Source: Alicycliphilus denitrificans K601
Lineage (GTDB): Bacteria; Pseudomonadota; Gammaproteobacteria; Burkholderiales; Burkholderiaceae_C
Assembly (NCBI RefSeq): GCF_000204645.1
Contig: NC_015422.1
Location: forward strand, 1,436,001-1,500,000
Length of the DNA stretch: 64,000 nt
Reading direction: 5' to 3'
Shown in pieces: positions 1-10,599 of this stretch. The notes under the pieces are model-generated. The model worked only from the letters and a program-made list of their open reading frames with translations. It was not told the DNA's origin and made no database searches. Position 1 is the stretch's first letter. The number at the start of each line of letters is the position of its first letter. The position numbers and the translations under genes are program-made.

Positions 1-1760
1 GTGGTCTTGAAGGGCTCGACCTCGGCCAGCTTCTCCGCCAGGCCCATGGAGAACATGGACACCGTGAGCAGGAAGAAGAACACGGCGTACTTGACCCACT
101 TCAGGCGGTCATGCCATTTCTGCGGCAGCGCCGTTTGGAAGCGCTTGAGGCCGATGGCCTTGGCGATCTTGAAGATCGCCTCCTGCAGCGAGCCGAACGG
201 GCACATCCAGCCGCAGAACAGGCCGCGGCCGAACAGGAACACGGTGACGATGATGAAGATCCAGAACAGGAAGATGAACGGATCGGACAGGAACAGCGAC
301 CAGGTCCACTGGAACAGCAGCGAGTGGAACCAGGTCAGCACCTGGGTGATGGAGGGCTGGGCCATGTAGCCGAAGCCGATCCAGAAGATGCTGAGCGCCC
401 AGAACGTGTACTTGAAGCCGTTGACCGGCCACTTGTTCTTGTGCGTGGACAGCCGGGTGAGCCTCTCGCGCAGAGCGTAGACCACCGTGACGGCCACCAG
501 CAGCAGGCCGAACAGGCTGATGGGCAGGGCCTGCGACTTCCAGATGCGCACCCAGGGGGCGGCGGGTTCCTCGACCTTGGGGCGGCCGCCTTCGAGGCTG
601 CTGGCGGGCAGCCAGTACTTGGACTCGAACACGGCGAAGCTGCGGTGCCCAGTGGCGCGGTCCACGCGGTTGCCCAGGAAGGCCAGCTTCCAGGGATAGG
701 CCGCGGAGAACGAGGGCGAGCGGATGATGAAGATGGCCGACTCGGTGTAGCGCGGCGCGCCCCCGGCCTCCAGGCCGTAGAGGTTGTACGAATCCAGATC
801 GCGGAAGGTGAAGGAGTCCGCGCCCTGCTTGACCTGCACGCGGTCGAAGATGCCGCCGCGCACGAAGCCCGAGCCCTTGAAGGACTCCTGGCCCGCGGTC
901 TTGATGACGAACAGCGCGTTCTCGCCCTCCTTGAGGCGCGAGCGCAGGCTGTCGAACGCGTTGTCGCCCAGCACGCTGCGGCCGATGTCGGGCTGGTTCA
1001 GGTCGCCGAACCACAGCTCGATGAAGGGCTCGGGGCCGCGCGGCAGGCCGACCTGCTCGGGCTTGACGAGCAGCTGCTGCACCGCGCCCATCTTCACGAG
1101 CTGCGCCCAGTCGTATTTCTGGCCGGTGGTGGCGAACTTTGCGGGCTCACGCACCGTGGGCGCGATGATGCCGGTCTGGCGCGCGACGGCGGCGCCCGAG
1201 GTCATGACCACCTGGTTCTGCGCGACGACGGTGACGGTGGCGCCCGAGATGGCGTCCACGCCGGTCACGTTCTCGTCGGGGCGCGAGGGGCCGACCTCGA
1301 TGGTGTCGGTCACCGACTTGCCGACGTACTGGTTGTTGAAATTGATGAGGGCCGATTCCGGGATGCCCAGCAGCAGGATGGGCTCGGAATGCTTGAGCAC
1401 CTTCAGGCCGACGAAATGGCCTTTCGTGTCCATGCCGATGAGGGTCACCACCGGCTTGCCCGAGTAGGCGGGCGTGTCGGTGATGTCGGTGGACAACATC
1501 ACGTAGCCCAGCAGCTTCTTCTGGGCCGAGTCGTTGTCGTAGGCCTCGACGTAGGGTGGCTGGCCCTTGCGCTCGGAGAAATGCGTTGCGCCCGGAAAGA
1601 CCTCGGTACACGGCAGCAGCGAGCACATGTCGGGCGTGCTTGCCAGGTTGGCGGGCAGCTCGGCCTCGTAGGCGCCGGCGTGGGCGCGGGGCGCCTGCAG
1701 GGCCAATGCCATGAACAGGGCGAAACAGAAGGCTGCGAACCGTTGACCGAGGGAAAACAT
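1..1760 (-). CDS. nosR: NosR, membrane flavoprotein for N2O respiration (3' part cut off)
   Basis: NosR supports electron delivery to, and expression or maturation of, nitrous oxide reductase. It spans the inner membrane with a periplasmic FMN-binding domain. The reading frame starts at 1760 and stays open to the window edge, so 586 residues are visible. They begin with a signal peptide-like stretch ending near residue 29 (RAHAGAY). The FMN_bind domain follows with its SGAT motif at residues 172-175, where the Thr is the expected covalent FMN site. A [4Fe-4S]-type CxxxCP motif is at C516/C520. Family members are usually above 700 residues, so the last roughly 130 (more Fe-S motifs) lie outside the window. 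It follows nosZ by 63 bp on the same strand, and the ApbE homologue at 4800 is the probable flavin-loading partner. Identification is firm. Confidence 0.95.
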   Translation of the reverse strand, partial: MFSLGQRFAAFCFALFMALALQAPRAHAGAYEAELPANLASTPDMCSLLPCTEVFPGATHFSERKGQPPYVEAYDNDSAQKKLLGYVMLSTDITDTPAYSGKPVVTLIGMDTKGHFVGLKVLKHSEPILLLGIPESALINFNNQYVGKSVTDTIEVGPSRPDENVTGVDAISGATVTVVAQNQVVMTSGAAVARQTGIIAPTVREPAKFATTGQKYDWAQLVKMGAVQQLLVKPEQVGLPRGPEPFIELWFGDLNQPDIGRSVLGDNAFDSLRSRLKEGENALFVIKTAGQESFKGSGFVRGGIFDRVQVKQGADSFTFRDLDSYNLYGLEAGGAPRYTESAIFIIRSPSFSAAYPWKLAFLGNRVDRATGHRSFAVFESKYWLPASSLEGGRPKVEEPAAPWVRIWKSQALPISLFGLLLVAVTVVYALRERLTRLSTHKNKWPVNGFKYTFWALSIFWIGFGYMAQPSITQVLTWFHSLLFQWTWSLFLSDPFIFLFWIFIIVTVFLFGRGLFCGWMCPFGSLQEAIFKIAKAIGLKRFQTALPQKWHDRLKWVKYAVFFFLLTVSMFSMGLAEKLAEVEPFKT

Positions 1761-1823
1761 CACACTTGTCCAGATAAAAAAAGGCAGGGCTGCGGCAAGC
1801 GCAGCACCTGCCCGGGGGGCCTA

Positions 1824-3758
1824 TCAGGCCTCGACGATCATGCGCGTGCGCATCTCAAGGTGCAGCGCATGGCAGAACGTGGAGCAGTAAGCCCAGAACA
1901 CGCCAGGCTTGTCGGCCACGAAGGTGACCGACTTGGTCTCCAGCGGGTTGATGACGAACTGGATGTTGTACTTGGGCAGGGCGAAGCCGTGCGTCAGGTC
2001 CTCGATCTTGTCCAGGTTGGTCAGGATCAGCGTGACCTCGTCGCCCTTCTTCACGGTGAACTCGCGCATGCTGAAGGCCGGCGCCTGCGAGGTGAGCTTG
2101 ACGGTGACCTTCTTGCCGTTGCGGAACACGCCTGATTCCTTGGCGTCCTTGACGGCCAGCGGGAACTCGTCCAGCTCGTACACCTGCTTGGGCTTGAGGA
2201 GGTCGCGCTTGAAGATGATGAAGTCGTGCGGTTCGCCGCGCACCGGGTGGTCGGCCAGCAGCACCATCTTCTCGCCCGAGATGTCGATCAGTTGCTCGTT
2301 CTCGGGGTGCAGCGGGCCCACGGGCAGGAAGCGGTCCTTGGAGAACTTGCAGCCCACGGCCAGGAACTTGCCGTCGGCGGCCTTGGTCTCGGACTGCGAT
2401 GCGTTGATGTGGCCGGGCTGGTAGTGCACGTCGATGCGGTCCACCACGTACTTGGCGTTCTTGTCGCCCTTGTGGAAGGCGATGGCCTTCTCCACGTTCC
2501 ACTTGACGATCTGGCTGTCCAGGAACAGCGTGGTGTAGGCGTTGCCGCGGCCGTCGAAGGCGGTGTGCAAGGGGCCCAGGCCCACTTCGACCTCGGCGAC
2601 GATGGCGTCGTCGAGCTTCTCCATCTTGCCGTCGAACCAGTCCAGCACCTTGGCGAGCTCGATGGTCGTGGTGGTGGGCGAGAGCTTGCCGGCGCAGATG
2701 AAGTACTTGCCGTCGGGGCTGGCGTTCACGCCGTGCGGGTTCTTCGGAACGCTGACGTAGGCGACCAGGGCCGTCTTCGGGTCCTTGTTGGCCTCGTGCG
2801 TGCCGTCCACTACGGGCACCTTGTTGCCATAGGTCTTGAACTTGCCGGCCTTCACGGCCTCCTCGATGCGCGCCACGTTGAAGAACAGGCAGGCGTCGCG
2901 CTCGGCGGACATCATGTCCTCGTAGTGGATGCCGTTCTCGGTGTTGTACTGGTTGGTGGCCGCGAGCTTGCCATCGTACGAGGTGGCGACCAGGTCGCAG
3001 TTGCCGTCGATCAGCACCTGCCAGCGCACTTCCATGGTCTCGGCGTCCACGCAGGTGAACAGCGAGCGGTACTTCTCGGGAGCATTCACGTCCTTGCCGT
3101 CGTTGGGCAGGGGAATGGCGAACTCGCCGCCGCAGAACACGCGCGTCGTGTAGTTGATCGCGGGATCGACCGGGTCGGCCTTGTCAGGGAAGATGCCGTG
3201 GAAGCCCTGCACGTTGGGCAGGTCGGTGATCTTGTCGCAGACGAAGTAGTCCAGGCGGATGCGTGCGATGCGGGCATTGATCTTGTCGTTGACCCAGGCG
3301 TAGCGACCGTCGTAATTGCCGTCCTTGTACGAGGCATGCAGGTGGTGGGTGTCGGCCACCGTGTAGCGCAGGTTGCCGTCGGGCTTGGTGCCCATGACGG
3401 CCTTGGATTCGTTGGTGATGCCCCAGCCCACGAGCGCGTCGGGCACGAAGCAGGGAATGCGGTGGATCTCGCGGCCCGAAGGCAGGCCCAGCACGCGCAC
3501 GTCGCCGTTGTGGCCGCCGCTCCACAGGCCGTAGTAGGTGTCGAGCTCACCGGGCTTGAGGTGCACGTTCGCGCCGCTGCCGGCATGCGCGGCCGGTGCG
3601 GGCGCGGAGGCGGGGGTGCCCGATGCCGCCGGGGACGCGGCGGGTTTGTCGTTGCAAGCAGCGACGCCTACCGTCAGGCCCGCCAGCGCGGCGGTGTTGA
3701 TGAAACGGCGCCGGCCCATGCCGACGGTTTCGGTGCCCAGGTCTTCTTTCTTGCTCAT
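1824..3758 (-). CDS. nosZ: Nitrous-oxide reductase NosZ, Tat-exported (clade I)
   Basis: This is the periplasmic multicopper enzyme that reduces N2O to N2, the last step of denitrification. The 644-residue length fits the family. A twin-arginine signal lies at residues 15-33 (GRRRFIN then a hydrophobic stretch), which marks clade I. The seven-bladed propeller supplies CuZ histidines: DTHHLH at 136-141, PHGVNAS, GPLHTAF, PGHINAS and EPHDF are all visible. The C-terminal cupredoxin domain carries the CuA ligands C625, C629, H633 and M636. The start at 3758 has GAGG just upstream and gives the intact Tat signal. It lies 21 bp downstream of the DUF2946-like gene and upstream of nosR, likely one transcript. 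Cys35 follows VAA, lipobox-like, so lipidation of the mature protein is possible but unproven. Confidence 0.97.
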   Translation of the reverse strand: MSKKEDLGTETVGMGRRRFINTAALAGLTVGVAACNDKPAASPAASGTPASAPAPAAHAGSGANVHLKPGELDTYYGLWSGGHNGDVRVLGLPSGREIHRIPCFVPDALVGWGITNESKAVMGTKPDGNLRYTVADTHHLHASYKDGNYDGRYAWVNDKINARIARIRLDYFVCDKITDLPNVQGFHGIFPDKADPVDPAINYTTRVFCGGEFAIPLPNDGKDVNAPEKYRSLFTCVDAETMEVRWQVLIDGNCDLVATSYDGKLAATNQYNTENGIHYEDMMSAERDACLFFNVARIEEAVKAGKFKTYGNKVPVVDGTHEANKDPKTALVAYVSVPKNPHGVNASPDGKYFICAGKLSPTTTTIELAKVLDWFDGKMEKLDDAIVAEVEVGLGPLHTAFDGRGNAYTTLFLDSQIVKWNVEKAIAFHKGDKNAKYVVDRIDVHYQPGHINASQSETKAADGKFLAVGCKFSKDRFLPVGPLHPENEQLIDISGEKMVLLADHPVRGEPHDFIIFKRDLLKPKQVYELDEFPLAVKDAKESGVFRNGKKVTVKLTSQAPAFSMREFTVKKGDEVTLILTNLDKIEDLTHGFALPKYNIQFVINPLETKSVTFVADKPGVFWAYCSTFCHALHLEMRTRMIVEA

Positions 3759-3779
3759 GAGGTCCTCTTTCAGGGTGTG

Positions 3780-4139
3780 TTAAACGGAAAACGATGGTGG
3801 GCCGCGCGCCGGCGGCGGCGCGGCCATGGGAGCGATGGCCGGCGCCTCGGGTGGCGGCGCGGGCTGGGAGTGAACGATTGGCAGGGCAGGCTGGGCGTGC
3901 GCGGCGGGCTGCGGCGGCGCGCTGCCCAGCAGGCACAGCCCGCAATCCATGCCCAGCGTGTCGAGCACGGCGTTGCCGGTCTTGGCATGCACCACCAGGG
4001 TGGCGCCGCTGCCGGCGGAACAGACCAGCTCCATGCTGCGGGGCTGCACCAGCGGGGAGGCCAGCGTCGCGCCCAGGCTGAAGATGAACCACGCGGCGAT
4101 CCACCAGCGCAGGCGGTTCAGGGATCGTAGGGTGTCCAT
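3780..4139 (-). CDS. Small membrane-anchored/secreted protein, DUF2946-like, first gene of the nos arm
   Basis: A 119-residue protein if it starts at the ATG at 4139; the open frame extends upstream to 4202 but 4139 puts a signal-anchor (WWIAAWFIFSLGATLAS) near the N-terminus. Two cysteine features stand out: a VCSAGSG segment and a GMDCGLCLLG segment with a CxxC. This layout resembles DUF2946 proteins, which often sit beside copper or respiratory genes. The last 45 residues are Pro/Ala-rich and probably unstructured. The gene precedes nosZ by 21 bp in the same direction, immediately downstream of the FNR-type box, so it is likely co-expressed with nosZ. A role in copper handling or NosZ assembly is a guess from context. 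The family assignment is from memory of the motif only. Confidence 0.6.
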   Translation of the reverse strand: MDTLRSLNRLRWWIAAWFIFSLGATLASPLVQPRSMELVCSAGSGATLVVHAKTGNAVLDTLGMDCGLCLLGSAPPQPAAHAQPALPIVHSQPAPPPEAPAIAPMAAPPPARGPPSFSV

Positions 4140-4201
4140 GGCGGCGGTAGGGAGTCTGGTGGGGTGTGAATGCGGATCGCCCCCTTTGGCGGGGGCAGAC
4201 A

Positions 4202-4207
4202 AATGTT
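4202..4207 (-). promoter_or_regulatory. Possible -10 element for the nos (minus-strand) transcript
   Basis: Reads AACATT on the minus strand. Its centre is about 33 bp from the centre of the FNR-type box at 4231-4244, the spacing expected when the activator sits near -41.5 (class II). The hexamer itself is a weak match to TATAAT, so this is inference from spacing. Confidence 0.3.
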
Positions 4208-4230
4208 CACTTCAAATGTTTGTTTGGATG

Positions 4231-4244
4231 TTGATTTACATCAA
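4231..4244. promoter_or_regulatory. FNR/DNR-type binding site TTGATTTACATCAA
   Basis: A perfect TTGAT-N4-ATCAA palindrome, the consensus recognised by Crp/Fnr-family regulators that respond to low oxygen or NO (FNR, ANR, DNR, NNR). It lies in the 227-bp gap between the divergent minus-strand nos genes (first start 4139) and the cytochrome c gene (start 4367), so it could activate one or both arms. Which regulator binds cannot be told from the site. Confidence 0.85.
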
Positions 4245-4366
4245 CCAAGCTATTCTGGAAACTACCAAACTGGCGCCCCATGCCAGAGGGCAGGCTCGTC
4301 GCATGGAGCGCGAGCTGCGATGCCCCTGGCTTTGGACGTCTGGACTACAAAAGAAAGGCTTTCTCG

Positions 4367-4780
4367 ATGAACAAGACATCCCTCACGATGGCGCTGGCCG
4401 CCGCCGCCCTGGTGCTTGCCGCCTGCGGCAAGAGCGAGGCGCCGGCATCCGCGCCGGCACCCGCACCCGCGCCGGCGGCAGAAGCACCGGCCGCTGCTCC
4501 GGCACCCGCCGCGCCGGTTGCGGAGAACACCGCCGGCAAGAGCGCGTACGGCAAGACCTGCGCCATGTGCCACGCCGCCGGCGTGGCCGGCGCGCCCAAG
4601 CCCGGCGACAAGGCCGACTGGGGCCCGCGCATCGCCCAGGGCAAGGAGACGCTCTACAAGCACGCGCTCGAGGGCTTCACCGGCGCCAAGGGCCAGATGC
4701 CCGCGCGCGGCGGCAATGCGTCGATGAGCGACGAGGACGTGAAGGCCGCCGTGGACTTCATGGCCGACCAGTCGATCTGA
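4367..4780 (+). CDS. c-type cytochrome lipoprotein (class I, c5-like)
   Basis: A 137-residue periplasmic electron carrier. The lipobox LAAC ends at Cys20, so the protein should be lipid-anchored. An Ala/Pro-rich linker spans about residues 24-52. A single haem motif CAMCH is at 65-69, and a probable axial Met lies in KGQMPARGG. The chosen ATG has AGAAAGG eight bases upstream; the open frame extends to 4280 but those residues would precede the signal peptide. It sits between the FNR-type box and the apbE-like gene and is divergent from nosZ, so a role in passing electrons toward NosZ is a reasonable inference. Cytochromes of this sort (nosC-like) accompany nos clusters in betaproteobacteria; the exact partner is unknown. 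Confidence 0.85.
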   Translation: MNKTSLTMALAAAALVLAACGKSEAPASAPAPAPAPAAEAPAAAPAPAAPVAENTAGKSAYGKTCAMCHAAGVAGAPKPGDKADWGPRIAQGKETLYKHALEGFTGAKGQMPARGGNASMSDEDVKAAVDFMADQSI

Positions 4781-4799
4781 CAAGGAGGGAGTGCGCGCC

Positions 4800-5840
4800 A
4801 TGAACAACGGATGGCAAGGCGGACGGCTGTCGCGGCGGCGCTTCGCCCTGGCGCTGCCCCTGCTGGGCGCCGTGGCCTGGGCCCCTGCGGGCATGGCGCG
4901 GGCCGCGGGGCCGCAGCGCGCGAGCCGCAACCTCATGGGCACGCGCGTGGACATCGTCGCCGACGGCGGCGATGCCCGGCAGCTGCAGGCCGCGATCGGC
5001 CTGGCCTTCGAGGAGATGCAGCGTCTGGAGGCATCGCTGAGCCGCTACCGCGAGGACAGCGTGGTGCGGCGCATCGGACAGGCGGCCGGGCGCCACCCGG
5101 TGGCCGTGCCTCCCGAGGTCATGGACGTGCTGGCGAGCGCCCAGCGGGTCTGGCGCGAGAGCGCGGGCGCGTTCGACCCCACCGTGGGTGCGCTGTCGGG
5201 CTGGCATTTCGAGCCCGGCCGGCAGTCCATGCCCGCGTCGGCCGAGATCGCCGCGGCGCTGCGCCACGTGGACGCGCGCCAGCTGCAACTCGATGAGCGC
5301 GCGGGCACGGCCTACCTGGCCGGGCGCGGCATGGCGCTCGATCTGGGCGGCATCGCCAAGCTGCCCATCCTGGCGGCGGGCCTGCGCGTGCTCGAACGCG
5401 AGGGCGTCGCCAATGCGCTCGTCAATGGCGGCGGCGACGTGCTCGCCAGCGGCCGCCTGCAGGGCCGTCCCTGGCGCGTGGGGGTGCGCGATCCGCGCGC
5501 GCCCGACAGGCTGCTGGGCGCGATCGAGGTCGAGGGCTTCGGCGTAGTCGCGTCCTCGGGCGACTACGAGCGCGGCTTCGTGCACCAGGGCCGGCGCCTG
5601 CACCATGTGCTCGATCCCCACACCGGCTGGCCCACCACGGGCGTGCACGGCGTGGCGCTGCTCGCGCGCGACGTGCGTGCCGTCAACGGCTGGGGTACGG
5701 CGCTCATGGTGCAGGGCATGGCAGCCGTGCCGGCCTGGAGCGCGCGCCACCCCGGCGTGGCCGTGCTGGCCGCCGGCGCCGATGGCGTGCTGTGGCGATC
5801 GGACGCCATGGCAGAGGCGCTCAAGCCCGTCAGCATCTAG
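4800..5840 (+). CDS. apbE: FAD:protein FMN transferase, ApbE/NosX family, Tat-exported
   Basis: This family attaches FMN covalently to Thr in FMN_bind proteins using FAD; in nos loci the homologue (NosX) flavinylates NosR. The 346-residue product begins with a twin-arginine signal (SRRRFALALPLLG, residues 11-23). It shows the ApbE landmarks: NLMGTRVDI near the start of the mature part, GMALDLGGIAK, VNGGGDVLASG and the metal-site segment LDPHTGWPT. The ATG at 4800 lies 11 bases after AAGGAGG; the GTG at 4791 is only two bases from it and is less likely. It follows the cytochrome gene by 19 bp, probably in one operon, and NosR on the other arm carries the SGAT acceptor motif. The gene ends just before a strong hairpin shared with convergent apaH. 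Confidence 0.93.
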   Translation: MNNGWQGGRLSRRRFALALPLLGAVAWAPAGMARAAGPQRASRNLMGTRVDIVADGGDARQLQAAIGLAFEEMQRLEASLSRYREDSVVRRIGQAAGRHPVAVPPEVMDVLASAQRVWRESAGAFDPTVGALSGWHFEPGRQSMPASAEIAAALRHVDARQLQLDERAGTAYLAGRGMALDLGGIAKLPILAAGLRVLEREGVANALVNGGGDVLASGRLQGRPWRVGVRDPRAPDRLLGAIEVEGFGVVASSGDYERGFVHQGRRLHHVLDPHTGWPTTGVHGVALLARDVRAVNGWGTALMVQGMAAVPAWSARHPGVAVLAAGADGVLWRSDAMAEALKPVSI

Positions 5841-5848
5841 AAAACGAT

Positions 5849-5924
5849 AGCTGCCAGCGCTTTTTGTAAGCCGATTCCAGGTGGTTTCTACCATGGAATC
5901 GGCCCGTGGAAAGCGCTGGCAGCT
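5849..5924. terminator. Large hairpin between convergent apbE and apaH; composite of the dispersed palindrome
   Basis: Two perfect stem segments are separated by a bubble: a 15-bp outer stem (5849-5863 with 5910-5924) and a 9-bp inner stem (5871-5879 with 5894-5902), closing on a 14-base loop. The outer arms are the half-sites of the dispersed repeat family described in the findings, here split by extra sequence. T-tracts exist on both sides, so it may act as a bidirectional terminator for the two convergent genes. The terminator role is inferred from position and shape. Confidence 0.6.
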
Positions 5925-5941
5925 TTGCTTTTGATAGCGAC

Positions 5942-6787
5942 CTATTCCCCGGGCCGCTGCTGCTGCGCGCACTGCACCTTGCAGTGCTCGCGCTCGGCCA
6001 GCGTGGCGCCGAAGCGCACGGCGCTCAAGGCGCCGCCCCAGACGCAGCCCGTGTCCAGCCCCTGTATGTCGGGCCGGCTGATCCAGCCCAGCGTGGACCA
6101 GTGGCCGAAGGCGATCAGCGTGCCGCTGGTGCGCCGGCCCGGCGCATCGAACCAGGGCAGCAGCCCGGCGGGCGCATGCGCGGCGCTCTCGGTGCTCTCG
6201 AAGTCCATGCGCCCCTCGGGCGTGCAGAAGCGCAGCCGCGTGAGCGCGTTGACGATGATGCGCAGGCGGTCCGCCCCCTGCAGGCCCGCGTCCCACTGGT
6301 CCGGGCTGTTGCCGTACATCTCCCGCAGGAAGTCCGGGAGCGCCGGGCCGCGCAGCATGGCGTGCACCTCGTCCGCAAGCGCCAGCACGTCGTCTGCGGA
6401 CCATTGCGGCAGCACGCCCGCGTGCACCATCAGCAGGTCGGTGCCGCCGTGGCGCACGCGCCGCGCCAGGGGTTGCTGGCGCAGCCAGTCGAGCAGGGCC
6501 TGCCTGTCGGGCGCCTGCAGGACGTCTTGCAGCGTGTCGCGGCGCGAGGGCGGGCGCACGCCATGGGCCGTGGCCAGCAGGTGCAGGTCGTGGTTGCCCA
6601 GCAGTGCGCGCACGCTGTCGCCCAGCCGCATGCAGCGGCGCAGCACCGCGGCCGAGCCGGGGCCGCGGTTGACCAGGTCGCCCAGCAGGTAGACGGTGTC
6701 GCGGCTGGGAGAGAAACCAATGGTGGAAAGCAGGCGCCCGAAGGCTTCGTCGCAGCCCTGGATATCGCCCACGCAATAAAGAGCCAT
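5942..6787 (-). CDS. apaH: Symmetrical bis(5'-nucleosyl)-tetraphosphatase (Ap4A hydrolase)
   Basis: ApaH hydrolyses diadenosine tetraphosphate to two ADP, limiting this stress alarmone and removing Np4 caps from RNA. The 281-residue length is typical. The metallophosphoesterase motifs are in order: GDIQGC at 7-12, GDLVNRG at 36-42, GNHD at 64-67, a histidine in MVHAG, and GHWSTLG near residue 240. The start at 6787 (MALYCVGDIQG) is set by the family N-terminus; the open frame extends about 100 codons upstream with no homology. It is convergent with apbE and shares the hairpin at its 3' end. There is no visible operon partner. Confidence 0.95.
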   Translation of the reverse strand: MALYCVGDIQGCDEAFGRLLSTIGFSPSRDTVYLLGDLVNRGPGSAAVLRRCMRLGDSVRALLGNHDLHLLATAHGVRPPSRRDTLQDVLQAPDRQALLDWLRQQPLARRVRHGGTDLLMVHAGVLPQWSADDVLALADEVHAMLRGPALPDFLREMYGNSPDQWDAGLQGADRLRIIVNALTRLRFCTPEGRMDFESTESAAHAPAGLLPWFDAPGRRTSGTLIAFGHWSTLGWISRPDIQGLDTGCVWGGALSAVRFGATLAEREHCKVQCAQQQRPGE

Positions 6788-7101
6788 GTTTTTGTCGTTG
6801 GTAGTGGTGGTGGAAAACCGCGATTGTCTCGCGCCGCGCCCGGTCCTGGCGCCTGCCGCGTGAATCCGGCAGCCCCGCCGCAGCGGGTTTTCATTAGTAA
6901 CAGGTTGAATCAGGCACGTCGATTCACGGTGTTTTCGGAGATGCCGGTGAAGCAAGGTGAAAAATCCGGGAGCGGACCGGGATCGGGAACCATAGTCTGT
7001 TACAAGGCGGCTCCATGAATTGAGCATGGACTTTAACGGTGATTCGATTGTTTCCTTATAATCGCCCTGCTCATTAATTTTCAACCACCCGATATACCGC
7101 T
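6788..7101. other. Intergenic region between apaH and the H-NS-like gene
   Basis: This 314-bp spacer holds the divergent promoters of apaH and the H-NS-like gene. It becomes notably AT-richer toward 7020-7090, as expected for a promoter. No credible ORF is seen on either strand. Confidence 0.6.
7057..7062 (+). promoter_or_regulatory. Consensus -10 box (TATAAT) upstream of the H-NS-like gene
   Basis: A perfect TATAAT 39 bases before the ATG at 7102. No good -35 match lies at 16-18 bp; TTTAAC at 7032-7037 is 19 bp away. It is the only consensus -10 in the spacer and fits a highly expressed nucleoid protein gene. Confidence 0.45.
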
Positions 7102-7398
7102 ATGAACGCAAGCTACAAAGAATTGCTGAAGCAACGCGAGGCCCTTGAACAGCAGATTAACGAGGCCCGCCGCCGCGAACTGGCGACGGCCGTTGCGCAG
7201 GTGCGCGAACTGGTGGCCGAGTATGGTTTGACGCAGCAGGACGTATTCCCCACGGGGCGCACCGGCCGCACGTCTGCTACCAGCGGCGTGAAGGTGGCGC
7301 CCAAATACCGTGATCCCGTGACGGGCCAGACGTGGACGGGCCGTGGCAAGGCGCCCAAGTGGATTCAAAACGAGGACCGCGAGAAGTTCGCTATTTGA
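7102..7398 (+). CDS. H-NS family nucleoid-associated protein
   Basis: A 98-residue histone-like silencing protein. The N-terminal half is a charged helix (KELLKQREALEQQINEARR) that mediates oligomerisation. The C-terminal half has the short H-NS DNA-binding fold with YRDPVTGQTWTGRGKAPKW (about residues 70-88), containing the family core TWTGRGKxPxW that binds AT-rich minor groove. The size and motif match the short H-NS/BprA/MvaT-like proteins common in Burkholderiales rather than enteric H-NS. It is monocistronic: preceded by a consensus -10 and followed by a clear terminator. It probably helps silence AT-rich acquired DNA. Confidence 0.9.
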   Translation: MNASYKELLKQREALEQQINEARRRELATAVAQVRELVAEYGLTQQDVFPTGRTGRTSATSGVKVAPKYRDPVTGQTWTGRGKAPKWIQNEDREKFAI

Positions 7399-7463
7399 AT
7401 GGCGCTATTATCGGCCCGCGCCGCGGCCGGTATAGAGCGCAGTGATCGCCCAGATCACGCAAG

Positions 7464-7484
7464 GCCCGCTTCGGCGGGCTTTTT
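7464..7484 (+). terminator. Rho-independent terminator after the H-NS-like gene
   Basis: A perfect 6-bp GC stem (GCCCGC / GCGGGC) closed by a TTCG tetraloop and followed directly by TTTTT, 66 bases after the stop codon. Confidence 0.9.
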
Positions 7485-7670
7485 GCTGGCCGCTGCAAAC
7501 CGTGGCGAATGGGTGGGCGGGTATGGCGTGCGCCGCAATATCCCTTGAACGGCGGGCGGGTGAACCCGCGATGACCTCGGCACGGGTGGAAGGTATTGCC
7601 CGGGCATTGGCGTTATCGCGGAGGGACTGCCAGAATGGGCCTTTGTCGCCCCACTCACTGGAGTCACTGT

Positions 7671-10577
<2,907 letters not shown>

Positions 10578-10599
10578 CGAGGAGGCCGACAATCGGGGC

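Noticed and set aside
111..4130. Two overlapping plus-strand open frames of 674 and 634 codons opposite nosR and nosZ
   Set aside because: Both are antisense to genes with complete cofactor motifs; translations are Val/His/Gly/Arg-rich without domains.
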